Positions 8,672-20,138 of a DNA stretch of 64,000 nt are shown here, one piece after another. Source of the DNA: Solimicrobium silvestre (GTDB lineage: Bacteria; Pseudomonadota; Gammaproteobacteria; Burkholderiales; Burkholderiaceae_D); contig NZ_PUGF01000002.1 of assembly GCF_002976435.1 (NCBI RefSeq), positions 279,171 through 343,170 on the forward strand, written 5' to 3'. The position numbers and the translations under genes were made by a program. Below the pieces are notes generated by a model, which did not search any database, was not told where the DNA came from, and was given only the letters and a program-made list of their open reading frames with translations. Positions within the stretch are counted from its first letter, which is position 1. The number at the start of each line of letters is the position of its first letter.

Positions 8672-9823
8672 ATGCAAAAACTTCAATTACCGCAACCAAG
8701 TCCAGAAGCGCAAGCGGCTTCACAGGCTTTACTGGAACTCATCGCACAAGAAATTAGCGCAAATGGCGGCTGGATTTCTTTTGCCCGCTATATGGAATTA
8801 GCGCTTTACGCGCCGCAGCTCGGGTATTACACCGGCGGTGCTGCCAAACTAGGTAGCGCGGGCGATTTTACAACCGCACCAGAAATTTCATCGCTGTTTG
8901 GTGCTGCTTTAGCCAACTTTGCCTTGCAGGTCTTACCGCAAACGGCCAATCAAATAATGGAATTCGGCGCTGGCACCGGCAAGCTGGCCTTTGATTTATT
9001 AACCGAATTGCATCATCAGGCGTCGCCTCCAGAGCGCTATTATATCGTTGAATTATCAGGCGAACTGCGCAGTCGGCAAGAGCAATTACTAAAAGATTTT
9101 CCTGAAGTGGTCTGGTTGCAGCAAATGCCTGCGTCATTTTCTGGCTTAATCCTGGGTAATGAAGTGCTGGACGCGATGCCGGTGCAGTTAGTTAAAAAAA
9201 CGGCATCGGGTTGGAACGAGCTGGGCGTTAGCTGGCAAGCTGGGGCTTTGAAATGGACAGAGCAAGCGTTGGTGGAGTCGGCATTATTGGCGCAAATTCC
9301 TGACGAAGAGGCTTTGCCGGTCGGTTATTTAACCGAGTTGCACCCGATTGCCCAAGGATTTATGACCTCGGTTGCGCAGATGCTGAAAGCTGGGGGAGCT
9401 GGTATTTCGTTATTTATTGATTACGGTTTTCCCGCCGCAGAATACTATTTACATCAACGTGACCAAGGTACATTGATGTGCCATTACCGGCATCACTCAC
9501 ACACCGAGCCATTTTATTGGCCGGGTTTGCAAGACATCACATCGCATGTCGATTTTAGTGCGATGCAGCATGCGGGTCAGTTAGCTGGTCTGGAGTTGCT
9601 GTGTTATACCAGTCAGGCGGGATTTTTGCTGCATGCGGGCATAGGTGATGTGCTGTTACGTACTTCGCCAAGCGATGCAATGCGCTATCTGCCGCAGGCC
9701 AATGCCTTACAAAAATTGATTTCACCGGCAGAGATGGGTGAGCTTTTTAAAGTGTTGGCAATGGGCGTGAATGTGACTTTGCCTGAAAAGATACTACAGC
9801 AGGACCGTAGCCACCGACTATAA
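8672..9823 (+). CDS. MidA/NDUFAF7-like class I SAM-dependent methyltransferase
   Basis: The ATG at 8672 is preferred over a GTG three codons upstream. The protein of about 383 residues has the family motif GDFTTAPEISSLFG followed by the SAM loop MEFGAGTGKLA, then YYIVELSGELRSRQ and ILGNEVLDAMPV. These are typical of the former DUF185 family. The mitochondrial relative methylates an arginine of complex I during assembly; the bacterial substrate is not established. It is divergent from the SDR-folB-ttcA-glmU run and followed 27 bases later by a DUF2905 gene. Confidence 0.92.
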   Translation: MQKLQLPQPSPEAQAASQALLELIAQEISANGGWISFARYMELALYAPQLGYYTGGAAKLGSAGDFTTAPEISSLFGAALANFALQVLPQTANQIMEFGAGTGKLAFDLLTELHHQASPPERYYIVELSGELRSRQEQLLKDFPEVVWLQQMPASFSGLILGNEVLDAMPVQLVKKTASGWNELGVSWQAGALKWTEQALVESALLAQIPDEEALPVGYLTELHPIAQGFMTSVAQMLKAGGAGISLFIDYGFPAAEYYLHQRDQGTLMCHYRHHSHTEPFYWPGLQDITSHVDFSAMQHAGQLAGLELLCYTSQAGFLLHAGIGDVLLRTSPSDAMRYLPQANALQKLISPAEMGELFKVLAMGVNVTLPEKILQQDRSHRL

Positions 9824-9850
9824 ACTAAGAAGCAAACTAAGGAATAAAAA

Positions 9851-10048
9851 ATGATTCGATGGGTATTTGCTATTTTTATCGGCTTGATCGTGTTTTCAGC
9901 GCTGCTTCCCTGGCTTGAAAAACTGGGAGTAGGGCGCTTGCCCGGCGACTTACGATTTAAACTTTTCGGACATGTCTTTTGTTTGCCCTTTGCATCGACT
10001 ATCCTTATATCAATGGTAGTTTTATTGATTGCGAGATTATTAAAATAA
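9851..10048 (+). CDS. DUF2905 family small membrane protein
   Basis: This 65-residue protein has two membrane segments (residues ~3-20 and ~45-63) flanking the family motif LGRLPGDLRFK-like sequence (here VGRLPGDLRFKLFG). A GGAATAAAAA stretch precedes its ATG at 9851. The function of the family is unknown. It lies 27 bases after the midA-like gene and may share its transcript. Confidence 0.9.
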   Translation: MIRWVFAIFIGLIVFSALLPWLEKLGVGRLPGDLRFKLFGHVFCLPFASTILISMVVLLIARLLK

Positions 10049-10159
10049 AGTTAATAAGACGTCGTCAAATTAGCTAAATTAATTTGGGCAAACTAAGCTA
10101 AGTTAATTCAAGCGTAACAACACACCCAACCCAACGCTGCTTTTCGACCAGTCTGGAAT

Positions 10160-11779
10160 GTGATGAGCGAGCTTACTGAAATCAGGGTTTTGTTAATAGA
10201 ACCGCACTCAGGAATGCGCGCGAGCATCCACAATATGCTCAATTTATGTGGCGTCACCCGAATTGAGCACGGCATTTCTTCCGGGACTGGGCTTAGCAGT
10301 ATCAAAGCTAAATACTTCGACCTGATTTTGTGTGAATATGAATTGGGCGCCGGTCAGGATGGACAGCAATTGCTGGAAGATATCCGGCATCACAAGTTGG
10401 CGCCACTTTCTACTATTTTCATCATGGTCACTGCTGAACGCAGCTACGAAAAAGTAGTGAGTGCGGCTGAATTAGCGCCGAATGATTATTTATTAAAACC
10501 GTTTACTCCCGATGGTCTGTTAGATCGCATTACGCGTGCATTAAAAAAACGCGCCAATTTTATGCGCATCTATCAATTAATGGATAACGGAAATTATCCC
10601 GGGGCCATCGCCGAGTGTATCGAAAGTGAGGAGCGTCATGAACGCGATCGCGTTGATTTTATGCGGTTGCGTGCCGAGTTGCATATCTTGATGGGCGAGC
10701 CAGAATTGGCTGAGCCCGTTTATAAGCAATTAACTGAAATGCGCACTGTTGCTTGGGCGCGTTTAGGTCTTGCCAAAAGTATGCATTTGCAAGGGCGTTA
10801 TGAGGAAGCTGGCGACATTTTAAAAACGCTGGTGGTAGAAAATGACCGGTATATGGATGCGTTTGATTTACTAGCGAAAAATCATGAGGAAACCGGGCAA
10901 TTAGAGTCTGCTAAAAACGTGTTGAGTGCCGCGGTAGAAATTTCACCGCATGGTGTGCGGCGGTTACGTAAATTAGGTGAAATCGCGTTAAGCACGGGTG
11001 ATTTTTCCTGTGCAGAATTGAACCTTAAAAAAGTAGTCAGTAAAGTGAAATACTCTGACTTTAAAGACCCTGAAGATCATGTTAATTTGGTGCAGGCGCT
11101 GGTACAAACCGGGAATATTGATCAGGCAAAATCGGTTATACGTGATCTTGAAAAAACCATGCCTGACAAACTCAAAACGGCGGCTTGCAGGGCGATATCA
11201 ACCGCGTTTATACATGCTAAAAATAATGACCCGCGTTTAGCAGAAGAGCTTATTAATGCCGTTGCGGCCAGCCGGGAAAATATCGGGCTTTCTACTTCGA
11301 TGAAATTGGGTTTGGCTAAAAACTGTCTGGATAGCAATATGCATGAAGAAGCCAGTGAAGTTATTTTAGAAGTCATGCGCAATTCCACCAATAGCAATGA
11401 AATGCAACGCGCCATTGGTGTTTTTGAAAGTGCCGGGCAAGGTGAGTTGGGGAATAAACTGGCTAATCAAAGCCGTGCTGAGGTCATGGAACTGGTGGCT
11501 GCCGGAGTGCAAAAAGCGAAAATAGGGGACTACCGTGGTTCTGTCGAGTTGATGTCGGCAGCCGTGAAACAACTGCCGAATAATCCGCAAGTGGTGATGA
11601 ATGCGGCGTTGGCGTATTTGAAGTATTTGGAGAATCACGGCTGGGAGCAAAAATTGGCTGAGCAAGCCCGTCGCTTGATTGATGCCTCATGTCGATTAGA
11701 TCCGGCGAATGCTCGTAATGCAGCGTTGCGCAAGTTATATGAAGAATTACAGAAAAAATATGGGATTAGTCGCGGCTAA
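10160..11779 (+). CDS. Receiver domain protein with C-terminal TPR repeats, Glu at phospho-acceptor site
   Basis: The 539-residue protein has an N-terminal CheY-like receiver (residues ~7-130) and then a long run of TPR-type helical repeats. In the receiver the phospho-acceptor Asp is replaced by Glu: the strand reads FDLILCEYELGAGQDGQQ where the family usually has CDY. The acidic pocket is IEPHSGM and the conserved Lys is kept in NDYLLKPF. It starts at a GTG (10160) or the adjacent ATG (10163); the ribosome site is weak. An HDOD-GAF gene follows 44 bases later, so the two may form a signalling unit. Glu at this site often mimics phosphorylation, so a constitutive state is possible (inference). 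Confidence 0.88.
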   Translation: MMSELTEIRVLLIEPHSGMRASIHNMLNLCGVTRIEHGISSGTGLSSIKAKYFDLILCEYELGAGQDGQQLLEDIRHHKLAPLSTIFIMVTAERSYEKVVSAAELAPNDYLLKPFTPDGLLDRITRALKKRANFMRIYQLMDNGNYPGAIAECIESEERHERDRVDFMRLRAELHILMGEPELAEPVYKQLTEMRTVAWARLGLAKSMHLQGRYEEAGDILKTLVVENDRYMDAFDLLAKNHEETGQLESAKNVLSAAVEISPHGVRRLRKLGEIALSTGDFSCAELNLKKVVSKVKYSDFKDPEDHVNLVQALVQTGNIDQAKSVIRDLEKTMPDKLKTAACRAISTAFIHAKNNDPRLAEELINAVAASRENIGLSTSMKLGLAKNCLDSNMHEEASEVILEVMRNSTNSNEMQRAIGVFESAGQGELGNKLANQSRAEVMELVAAGVQKAKIGDYRGSVELMSAAVKQLPNNPQVVMNAALAYLKYLENHGWEQKLAEQARRLIDASCRLDPANARNAALRKLYEELQKKYGISRG

Positions 11780-11823
11780 AACTGGCTTACCTTAACTGGC
11801 TTAATTGTGTGAGATGAAATGCA

Positions 11824-13404
11824 GTGAATAAAAATACTGTACCCGTATTGAATGACCAGCAAGTGCGTCAGCGGCGCGATCAATTGCTGTTTCAAATCAG
11901 CACGGATCAGCGCTTGCCAAGTTTGGGAATTGCTATTTCTACGGTGATAAAAATTGCGTCCACAGGAGAAGAATCGGTCAATAAATTAGCCAATTTTATT
12001 TTGGCCGATGTAGGGTTAACCAAAGACATCTTAAATCTGGCCAATTCAGTTTCTTATCGAAAATCTCAGGGAACTTCCGTCACCACCATTTCAAAAGCCA
12101 TCTTCATTTTGGGCTTTGATGTGGTCAAAACCAGCGCGTTAGGTATGCTCATGCTGGAATGTTTTAATGAGCAAGACCAAAGCTTGTATTACGAACTGAC
12201 GCACTCGTTATGCTCCAGCATTATTGCGCGGGAATGCGTGAGCCGGAGTATGTACCAGGATGCGGAAGAAGCGAGTATTTCCGCATTATTTAAAAATATG
12301 GGGCAGGTATTAATATCAGCGCAAGCTCCTGATCTTTATCGGGAAATTATGCAGCCGGTGAAAGACGGCACTGACACACTGCATCATTCTGCAGTACAGC
12401 ATTTAGGGTGTAGCTTGGCGCATTTTGGGAGCATGGTTCTACAGCAGTGGAATATGCCCGACAGCATTGTGCAAGCAATTGGGGCGTTGCCTTTTGGTGA
12501 GATTAAGAAATCCCGGCATAGAAGTGAGTGGGTAAAGCAAGTGGCGGCGTTTAGCTCAGACGCGGCTGAGGTCGTTATGCGCAATACCCAATTTATGCCT
12601 GGGAGTACTAAGGAAATTAATTTTGAAAATGAAAAATACACGAAGGAATTAATGCAGCGCTATGGCGCTGCATTGGAATTAGACCCCAAAATATTACCGA
12701 GCTGGTTGGATAGGGCGGTAAAAGAAACGGAACAATTAGTGCTCAAACTGGGAATGCGTACGGTGACAGCTAACGCCTCAACCAAAGGCGGTGCAGCAAC
12801 GAATACCGAAACAGTGTTGCCAGATGATTTGCTGATGTCAAGCGCCACAGAAGTTGAAGATAAACCGAATTACCCTAGCGGTAAACCGCATAATGCGCGT
12901 GATTTACTCTTGGCTGGTGTGATGGAAATGACCCAGACTATTTCGACTGGCAAGTTTCAATTAAATGATTTGGTACTGCAATTGCTAGAAATTTTGCATG
13001 GAAGTTTAGGGTTCCAGTTTGTGACAGCAAGTTTGAAAGACGTTAAAAGTGAACGTTATGTTGCGCGCATTTCGCTAGGTCAGGATTGGCATAATAAACA
13101 AAAAAACTTCAATTTTTCAAGTAAGGGCGCTGGCGATTTATTTCACTTGGCCTTAAAAAATAATGCCGATTTAATGATCGGAGATACCAGTAGTACCAAG
13201 ATTCATGATCTACGACCAGAGTGGCATTTGACTCATTTCCCCGATGTGAAAAGTTTGATGATTTTGCCCTTGATCGTGAATGGCAAAGCCATTGGTTTAA
13301 TCTACGCCGACCGGAATTGTGTCGCGCCAGAAGGAGTTCCGCCAGACGAAACTTCCTTGGTTAAAACCATGAAGGGGCAGTTGCTGGCGGCGATGAGTAA
13401 GTGA
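11824..13404 (+). CDS. HDOD domain protein with C-terminal GAF-like domain
   Basis: The 526-residue protein begins at a GTG. The HDOD domain (residues ~20-220) is recognisable from LPSLGIAISTVIKIAS, LANFILADVGLTKDILNLAN, ISKAIFILGFDVV and SISALFKNMGQVLI. HDOD proteins resemble HD phosphohydrolases but usually lack the metal site and act in signalling. The C-terminal part (residues ~360-525) has the GAF-like ending SLMILPLIVNGKAIGLIYADR. It follows the receiver-TPR gene on the same strand and converges on arsC with only three bases between stops. Confidence 0.87.
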   Translation: MNKNTVPVLNDQQVRQRRDQLLFQISTDQRLPSLGIAISTVIKIASTGEESVNKLANFILADVGLTKDILNLANSVSYRKSQGTSVTTISKAIFILGFDVVKTSALGMLMLECFNEQDQSLYYELTHSLCSSIIARECVSRSMYQDAEEASISALFKNMGQVLISAQAPDLYREIMQPVKDGTDTLHHSAVQHLGCSLAHFGSMVLQQWNMPDSIVQAIGALPFGEIKKSRHRSEWVKQVAAFSSDAAEVVMRNTQFMPGSTKEINFENEKYTKELMQRYGAALELDPKILPSWLDRAVKETEQLVLKLGMRTVTANASTKGGAATNTETVLPDDLLMSSATEVEDKPNYPSGKPHNARDLLLAGVMEMTQTISTGKFQLNDLVLQLLEILHGSLGFQFVTASLKDVKSERYVARISLGQDWHNKQKNFNFSSKGAGDLFHLALKNNADLMIGDTSSTKIHDLRPEWHLTHFPDVKSLMILPLIVNGKAIGLIYADRNCVAPEGVPPDETSLVKTMKGQLLAAMSK

Positions 13405-13407
13405 GCA

Positions 13408-13734
13408 TTACTTTAGCAGTGCTTGTATGCTTTCGGGACTTCTTCCTATCACAGCGCGACCTTGGTAGCTGATGATTGGACGTTGTAGTAACTCCGGTTG
13501 GGCTAATAAAATTGCACACTGCTGTTCAGGTTCCAGTGCCCCATATTCCCGCACCATATCGCGGCTTTGTTCGCCTAATTGCTTTTGCAGAGCGCGCAAC
13601 TCATCTAAATTTAACAGCGTTTTTAAATATTCGATCACGCTCAGTGCGAGCTGGTTTTGTTCTGCAAATTGTTGCGTTAGTTCCAATGCGGCGCGTGATT
13701 TAGAGCAGCGTGGATTGTGATAAATAGTGATCAT
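13408..13734 (-). CDS. arsC: ArsC-family arsenate reductase (glutaredoxin type)
   Basis: The 108-residue protein opens ITIYHNPRCSKSRAALEL, with the catalytic Cys in the HNPRCSKSR motif, and has the later QRPIISYQGRAVIGRSPE segment with the conserved arginines. This is the glutaredoxin-linked ArsC fold, reducing arsenate to arsenite in the cytoplasm. Related proteins of the same family also include YffB/Spx types. The start codon overlaps the stop of the sterol-desaturase gene by four bases, so translation is probably coupled. No arsR or arsB is present, so a general redox role remains possible. Confidence 0.88.
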   Translation of the reverse strand: MITIYHNPRCSKSRAALELTQQFAEQNQLALSVIEYLKTLLNLDELRALQKQLGEQSRDMVREYGALEPEQQCAILLAQPELLQRPIISYQGRAVIGRSPESIQALLK

Positions 13735-14984
13735 GATTTTTGCTGTAAGTTTGAATTCAGATTAGCGCCTTTAAAAAGAACAACCAAACTGAGCAGTGAG
13801 CTCATGGTGACAAATAAAACGGCGCCTTGTCCCAGTGCTGGTAAAGCAAACTCACCAAACCAGTTGCCAGTGAACAGCACAAAGCCCGCCGTTAAAATAA
13901 GTCGAATTGATTCTAGCCAAAGGTAATTAGAGCGTCTCTCGGTTAAGCCGCCAAGTATCAACAAACCAGCGCCTAACCAAAATCCGTACAGCGCGCAATT
14001 GGCAAATGAGATAGTACGGTCAACCGCTAAAAAATGGGTTGTGATGGAAAGTATCAATAAAAATTGAGCGCCGCAATAGCATTTCCAACTGGTAGGTAAT
14101 ACCGGTTCAAAATTAGGGCGATGCAGTATAAACGGCGCATGTGGAAATTGTTGCGCAACATCGGTCGGCTGCCAGCCTGGGTGCTTAAACCAGATACGGA
14201 TTTTGTCGGTCCAATTTGAAGCGCGTTTGGCGTCACGGATAATCGCTTGATATACCTCAATATTGGCTTTGACCGGATTCCAGCTGCGCAGTGGGCTGCG
14301 CGTGCCATACACGACTTTATGCTCGTCCATTTCTTCAATGAAGGTGCCGAATAATCTATCCCATAAAATTAAAATCCCGCCATAATTTTTATCGAGATAA
14401 ATATCGTTAGTTGCATGATGAACGCGGTGGTTGGATGGCGAAACAAATACGCGGTCAAACCAGCCAAGTTTGCCGATCAGTTCGGTATGCACCCAAAATT
14501 GATAGAGTAAATCAATCAAGCTAATGGCGATAAACATTTCAATTGGCACGCCTAATATCGCCAATGGCAAATAGAATATCCACGCAAGGAGTGGGCCAGA
14601 ACTAGTTTGACGTAAGGCGGTAGTTAAGTTGTAACGTTCGCTTTGATGATGTACGACGTGTGCTGCCCACAGTACCGCGATTTCATGGCCAGAGCGATGC
14701 AGCCAGTAATATAAAAAATCATATACCAACAAGCCGGCAACCCACACCCACCACGCATTCGGTAATTTAAACAGCGCAAAATTGTGCGCAACCCAAGCGT
14801 AAATGCCGATTAAAAACAGTTTTAAAAATGCTGAAGTGATTTGGCTCAGCATGCCCAAACTCATGCTGTTGATGGTGTCGCTGAAATGGAAATTAGATTT
14901 CCCACGTCGAAATGCGATGAACATTTCGATGATAATCAGGAGGATAAAAATCGGTGAAGCAATGGTGATGACTTGCTCTTGCAT
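13731..14984 (-). CDS. Sterol desaturase / fatty acid hydroxylase superfamily membrane protein
   Basis: The 417-residue protein has several membrane segments and the three His clusters of the di-iron hydroxylase family: HRSGHE, HVVHHQSE and HRVHHATN. These enzymes hydroxylate or desaturate lipids in the membrane. The C-terminal ~130 residues add further hydrophobic helices after the catalytic core. The gene overlaps arsC by four bases, forming a two-gene unit. The substrate is unknown; bacterial members act on sterols, carotenoids, fatty acids or hopanoids, and nothing here selects among these. Confidence 0.9.
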   Translation of the reverse strand: MQEQVITIASPIFILLIIIEMFIAFRRGKSNFHFSDTINSMSLGMLSQITSAFLKLFLIGIYAWVAHNFALFKLPNAWWVWVAGLLVYDFLYYWLHRSGHEIAVLWAAHVVHHQSERYNLTTALRQTSSGPLLAWIFYLPLAILGVPIEMFIAISLIDLLYQFWVHTELIGKLGWFDRVFVSPSNHRVHHATNDIYLDKNYGGILILWDRLFGTFIEEMDEHKVVYGTRSPLRSWNPVKANIEVYQAIIRDAKRASNWTDKIRIWFKHPGWQPTDVAQQFPHAPFILHRPNFEPVLPTSWKCYCGAQFLLILSITTHFLAVDRTISFANCALYGFWLGAGLLILGGLTERRSNYLWLESIRLILTAGFVLFTGNWFGEFALPALGQGAVLFVTMSSLLSLVVLFKGANLNSNLQQKS

Positions 14985-15085
14985 AAATTTCCTAAGGACA
15001 GAAGATTACCGGCACCTGTCACAGCGTATTGCGCAGGCGCTCTTTGTAATTTTTAACGAAACGCCAAGTGGTAATGAGTTACTGA

Positions 15086-17048
<1,963 letters not shown>

Positions 17049-17243
17049 AAATTGAACCGAAAAATGCTACAAAAAGGGCTAAAGCCTAAGAAAGCTATTG
17101 TACAATAACGGGCTATTGAATGTGGATCCATGGTACTAGGTATTTAGTTAGCTCAAGCAATTGGCCCGAATTAAGCAGTTGCGAGCCGAAACATTGGCAT
17201 AATAATAAATTTCGCTTTTAACTTTCGTCTTCAAGGTGCGTGA

Positions 17244-17897
17244 ATGAACCAAAAATCTTTTCTGAATTCAATACTCATTGCAATGTTGGCATTTTCTACG
17301 CTGGCATACGCTGCTGAAGAAAAGACCTTAGTTAAGGCTGATCCCGTAAAAGGTGAGGCGCTCTATACCAATGGCGACGCAACGCGCAACATTATCGCTT
17401 GTGTGTCTTGTCACGGTGCGGCAGGTAATTCAACCATTTCACAAAATCCTAAATTAGCTGGTCAGCATGCTGCTTATTTAGCGAAACAACTCGGCAACTT
17501 TACGGAACCTTCCCGCAATAACGCGGTGATGACGATGACAGCTAAAGCGTTGAGCCCTGAAGATATTAAAAATGTAACCGCCTACTTAAGCACGCAAGTG
17601 ACTAAATCAGGCGCGGCTAAAAATAGTGATTTAGTCGAAAAGGGCAAAAAAATCTACCGCTCAGGTATTGCCTCAATTAATGTTCCAGCTTGTGCTGGTT
17701 GTCACGGTCCAAATGGTTCCGGCATCCCAGCCTTGTTCCCACGCTTAGCGGCACAGCATCAAGATTACACCGTGGCGCAGTTAACCAATTTCCGTTCTGG
17801 TGCGCGTACGAATAGCCCGGAAATGATCGCGATTTCTCATCGTATGTCAGATGAAGAAATTAAAGCAGTGGCTGATTATGTAGCTGGTTTGAAATAA
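17244..17897 (+). CDS. Dihaem cytochrome c4
   Basis: The 217-residue protein has an N-terminal signal peptide (to about residue 23, ending AYAAEE) and two haem c motifs, CVSCH and CAGCH. Each is followed at distance by a Met-containing axial ligand region (NNAVMTMTAKALSPEDI and NSPEMIAISHRMSDEEI). This two-domain arrangement is cytochrome c4, a periplasmic electron carrier to terminal oxidases. Its haem is attached by the ResB-CcsA system encoded next. A promoter-like TTGCGA-N16-AATAAT is present at 17179-17206. Confidence 0.93.
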   Translation: MNQKSFLNSILIAMLAFSTLAYAAEEKTLVKADPVKGEALYTNGDATRNIIACVSCHGAAGNSTISQNPKLAGQHAAYLAKQLGNFTEPSRNNAVMTMTAKALSPEDIKNVTAYLSTQVTKSGAAKNSDLVEKGKKIYRSGIASINVPACAGCHGPNGSGIPALFPRLAAQHQDYTVAQLTNFRSGARTNSPEMIAISHRMSDEEIKAVADYVAGLK

Positions 17898-17933
17898 TTG
17901 CAGTGATTGCTTCTCAGCTATAAGCGGTACACT

Positions 17934-17968
17934 AAAAGGGTGGCGAATAGCTGCCCTTTTGTTTTTTT
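17934..17968 (+). terminator. Intrinsic terminator after cytochrome c4, directly before resB
   Basis: AAAAGGGTGGC and GCTGCCCTTTT form an 11-base stem with two G-T pairs and a five-base loop, followed by GTTTTTTT. The resB ATG comes nine bases after the T run. Confidence 0.8.
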
Positions 17969-17976
17969 AAGACACT

Positions 17977-20124
17977 ATGACAACTGAAACACCTGCCAAT
18001 ACTTCTTCAATGACTGAACCTCCAAGTGAGCAGAATCAGTCGCGTAGCAAAGTTAATCAGTTTGCCGAATTTGTTGAGCTGATTTCATCAATGCGTTTTG
18101 CGATCAGCTTATTAAGCCTGATCGCCATTACCTCCATTATCGGTACGGTGCTCAAGCAAAATGAACCGATGCCAAATTACGTGAATCAGTTTGGCCCTTT
18201 CTGGTTTGAGGTGTTTCGCCATTTGAGCTTGTACTCGCTATATAGCAGTTGGTGGTTTTTGCTGATTATGACATTCTTGGTGCTTTCCACTAGTTTGTGT
18301 CTGATCCGCAATACGCCAAAAATGTTGAAAGACATGCGTAGCTGGCGTGACAATGTACGTGAGCAATCGCTCACTAATTTTGCACACAAAATAGCCTGGA
18401 ATAGTGCCTTGCCACGCCCTGCATTGGTTGCACAAGTGGTTAAGCAATTAGCGCAGCGCGGCTACAAAATTAAATTGGTCGAAAAAGATAACGCTACGCT
18501 GATCACCGCTAAACAAGGTGCAGCGAATAAATTAGGCTATATCTTTGCGCATAGCGCGATTGTGATTATTCTTATTGGTGGCTTGTTAGATTCCGATTTA
18601 TCTATCCGCTTTGAACAATGGTTTATGGGTAAAGTGCCCTTTGACGGTAACGGGTTGATTAGTCAGATCGACGGTAAACATCGACTCAGTTTGAATAACC
18701 CGACCTTTCGCGGTAACACCATGATACCGGAAGGGAAAACCAGCGACGCCGCCATTATTCCGCAAGCGAATGGCGTGTTTATTCAAGATTTACCATTTTC
18801 AATTTACCTCAAAAAATTCATTATTGAATTTTATTCAACCGGTATGCCTAAGTTGTTTGCCAGTGAAGTTGAGGTGCAAGATCATGCTACCGGCAAGACT
18901 TTTCCCGCCACCATTAAGGTCAATGAGCCGCTGATTTATAAAGGCATCGCGGTTTATCAATCCAGCTTTGAAGATGGTGGTAGTAAGCTACGACTCGCAG
19001 CTTACCCAATGGCAGGCAATCATGCCGAGTCGTTTGAGGTAAAGGGCGAAGTAGGCGGAACGACGCCATTAGCTACCGACGATCAATACACAATTGAATG
19101 GTCTGGTTTCCGTCCGTTTAACGTGGAAAATATGGCGGCGAATGGGCAAGATTTGCGTGCGGTTGATACTAAGAAAAGTTTTAATCAACAACTTGCCACT
19201 AGCCTCGATCAACATTCAGGCTCGGCCGCAAAAGGTATTAATACCAAAGACCTTAAAAATGTGGGCGCCTCAGTACAATATAAATTACGCGATAAAAACG
19301 GTCAGGCACGCGAGTTTAATAATTATATGCAGTCGGTAAAAATGGATGATTCCTGGGTATTTTTGGCAGGTGTGCGTGAGTCGCCTTCAGAGCCATTCCG
19401 CTATTTACGTATTCCAGCTGACGACGATGATACTGTTCAGGACTGGATGCGTTTGCGTGCTGCATTATTGAACCCTGCACTACGCACCAAAGCAGCGGCA
19501 GAATACGCTAATCACGCTTTACCGAATGATGCTGCCGGTATGAAATTACGTGCGCAGTTACAAAGCTCTGCTGAAAAAAGTTTAGCCATTTTCGCTGGCG
19601 ACGGTAAAGTTGCCGGATTTATGGCAGTGTCACAATTTTTAGAAAAAATTCCGGCTGAAGAGCAAGAAAAAGCGGCAAACGTTTTCATGAAAATTTTAAA
19701 CGGAAGTTTGTGGGATTTATGGCAAGTGGCGAGGCAACAAGACGGCTTGCCAGTGGTAGATATCAATGAAAAACACGCCCACTTTTTACAGTTAGCCAGT
19801 AACGCGTTATCCGATGCATTTTTTTATAACGCACCAGTTTATTTGCAGTTAAAGTCGTATGATGAAGTGAAGGCCAGTGTGCTGCAAGTGACACGTTCAC
19901 CGGGTAAAAATATTGTGTATTTAGGGTGTGTATTATTGGTACTAGGAATATTTTCGATGTTTTACATACGCGAACGGCGTGTTTGGGTTTGGATTAAAGA
20001 CCAGCAGGAGGGTTCGGAACAAAGTGCGCACGCACTGTTAGCAATGAGCTCGCAGCGTAAAACGATGGACTTTGAAAAAGAATTCGTTCAATTGAAAACA
20101 GAATTACTCAATTCTTCTCATTAA
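17977..20124 (+). CDS. resB: Cytochrome c biogenesis protein ResB/Ccs1
   Basis: ResB is the large membrane partner of CcsA in system II haem delivery. The 715-residue protein has membrane segments near residues 35-55, 85-105 and 185-200, a large periplasmic domain with the family motif NEPLIYKGIAVYQSSFEDGG, and a last membrane segment near residue 650. The family signature FAISLLSLIAITSIIGTVLKQ is at the N-terminus. It is followed by ccsA after 14 bases. The start lies only nine bases after a strong terminator and lacks a clear ribosome site, which suggests read-through or dosage control. Confidence 0.95.
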   Translation: MTTETPANTSSMTEPPSEQNQSRSKVNQFAEFVELISSMRFAISLLSLIAITSIIGTVLKQNEPMPNYVNQFGPFWFEVFRHLSLYSLYSSWWFLLIMTFLVLSTSLCLIRNTPKMLKDMRSWRDNVREQSLTNFAHKIAWNSALPRPALVAQVVKQLAQRGYKIKLVEKDNATLITAKQGAANKLGYIFAHSAIVIILIGGLLDSDLSIRFEQWFMGKVPFDGNGLISQIDGKHRLSLNNPTFRGNTMIPEGKTSDAAIIPQANGVFIQDLPFSIYLKKFIIEFYSTGMPKLFASEVEVQDHATGKTFPATIKVNEPLIYKGIAVYQSSFEDGGSKLRLAAYPMAGNHAESFEVKGEVGGTTPLATDDQYTIEWSGFRPFNVENMAANGQDLRAVDTKKSFNQQLATSLDQHSGSAAKGINTKDLKNVGASVQYKLRDKNGQAREFNNYMQSVKMDDSWVFLAGVRESPSEPFRYLRIPADDDDTVQDWMRLRAALLNPALRTKAAAEYANHALPNDAAGMKLRAQLQSSAEKSLAIFAGDGKVAGFMAVSQFLEKIPAEEQEKAANVFMKILNGSLWDLWQVARQQDGLPVVDINEKHAHFLQLASNALSDAFFYNAPVYLQLKSYDEVKASVLQVTRSPGKNIVYLGCVLLVLGIFSMFYIRERRVWVWIKDQQEGSEQSAHALLAMSSQRKTMDFEKEFVQLKTELLNSSH

Positions 20125-20138
20125 AAGTAACGGAGAAA

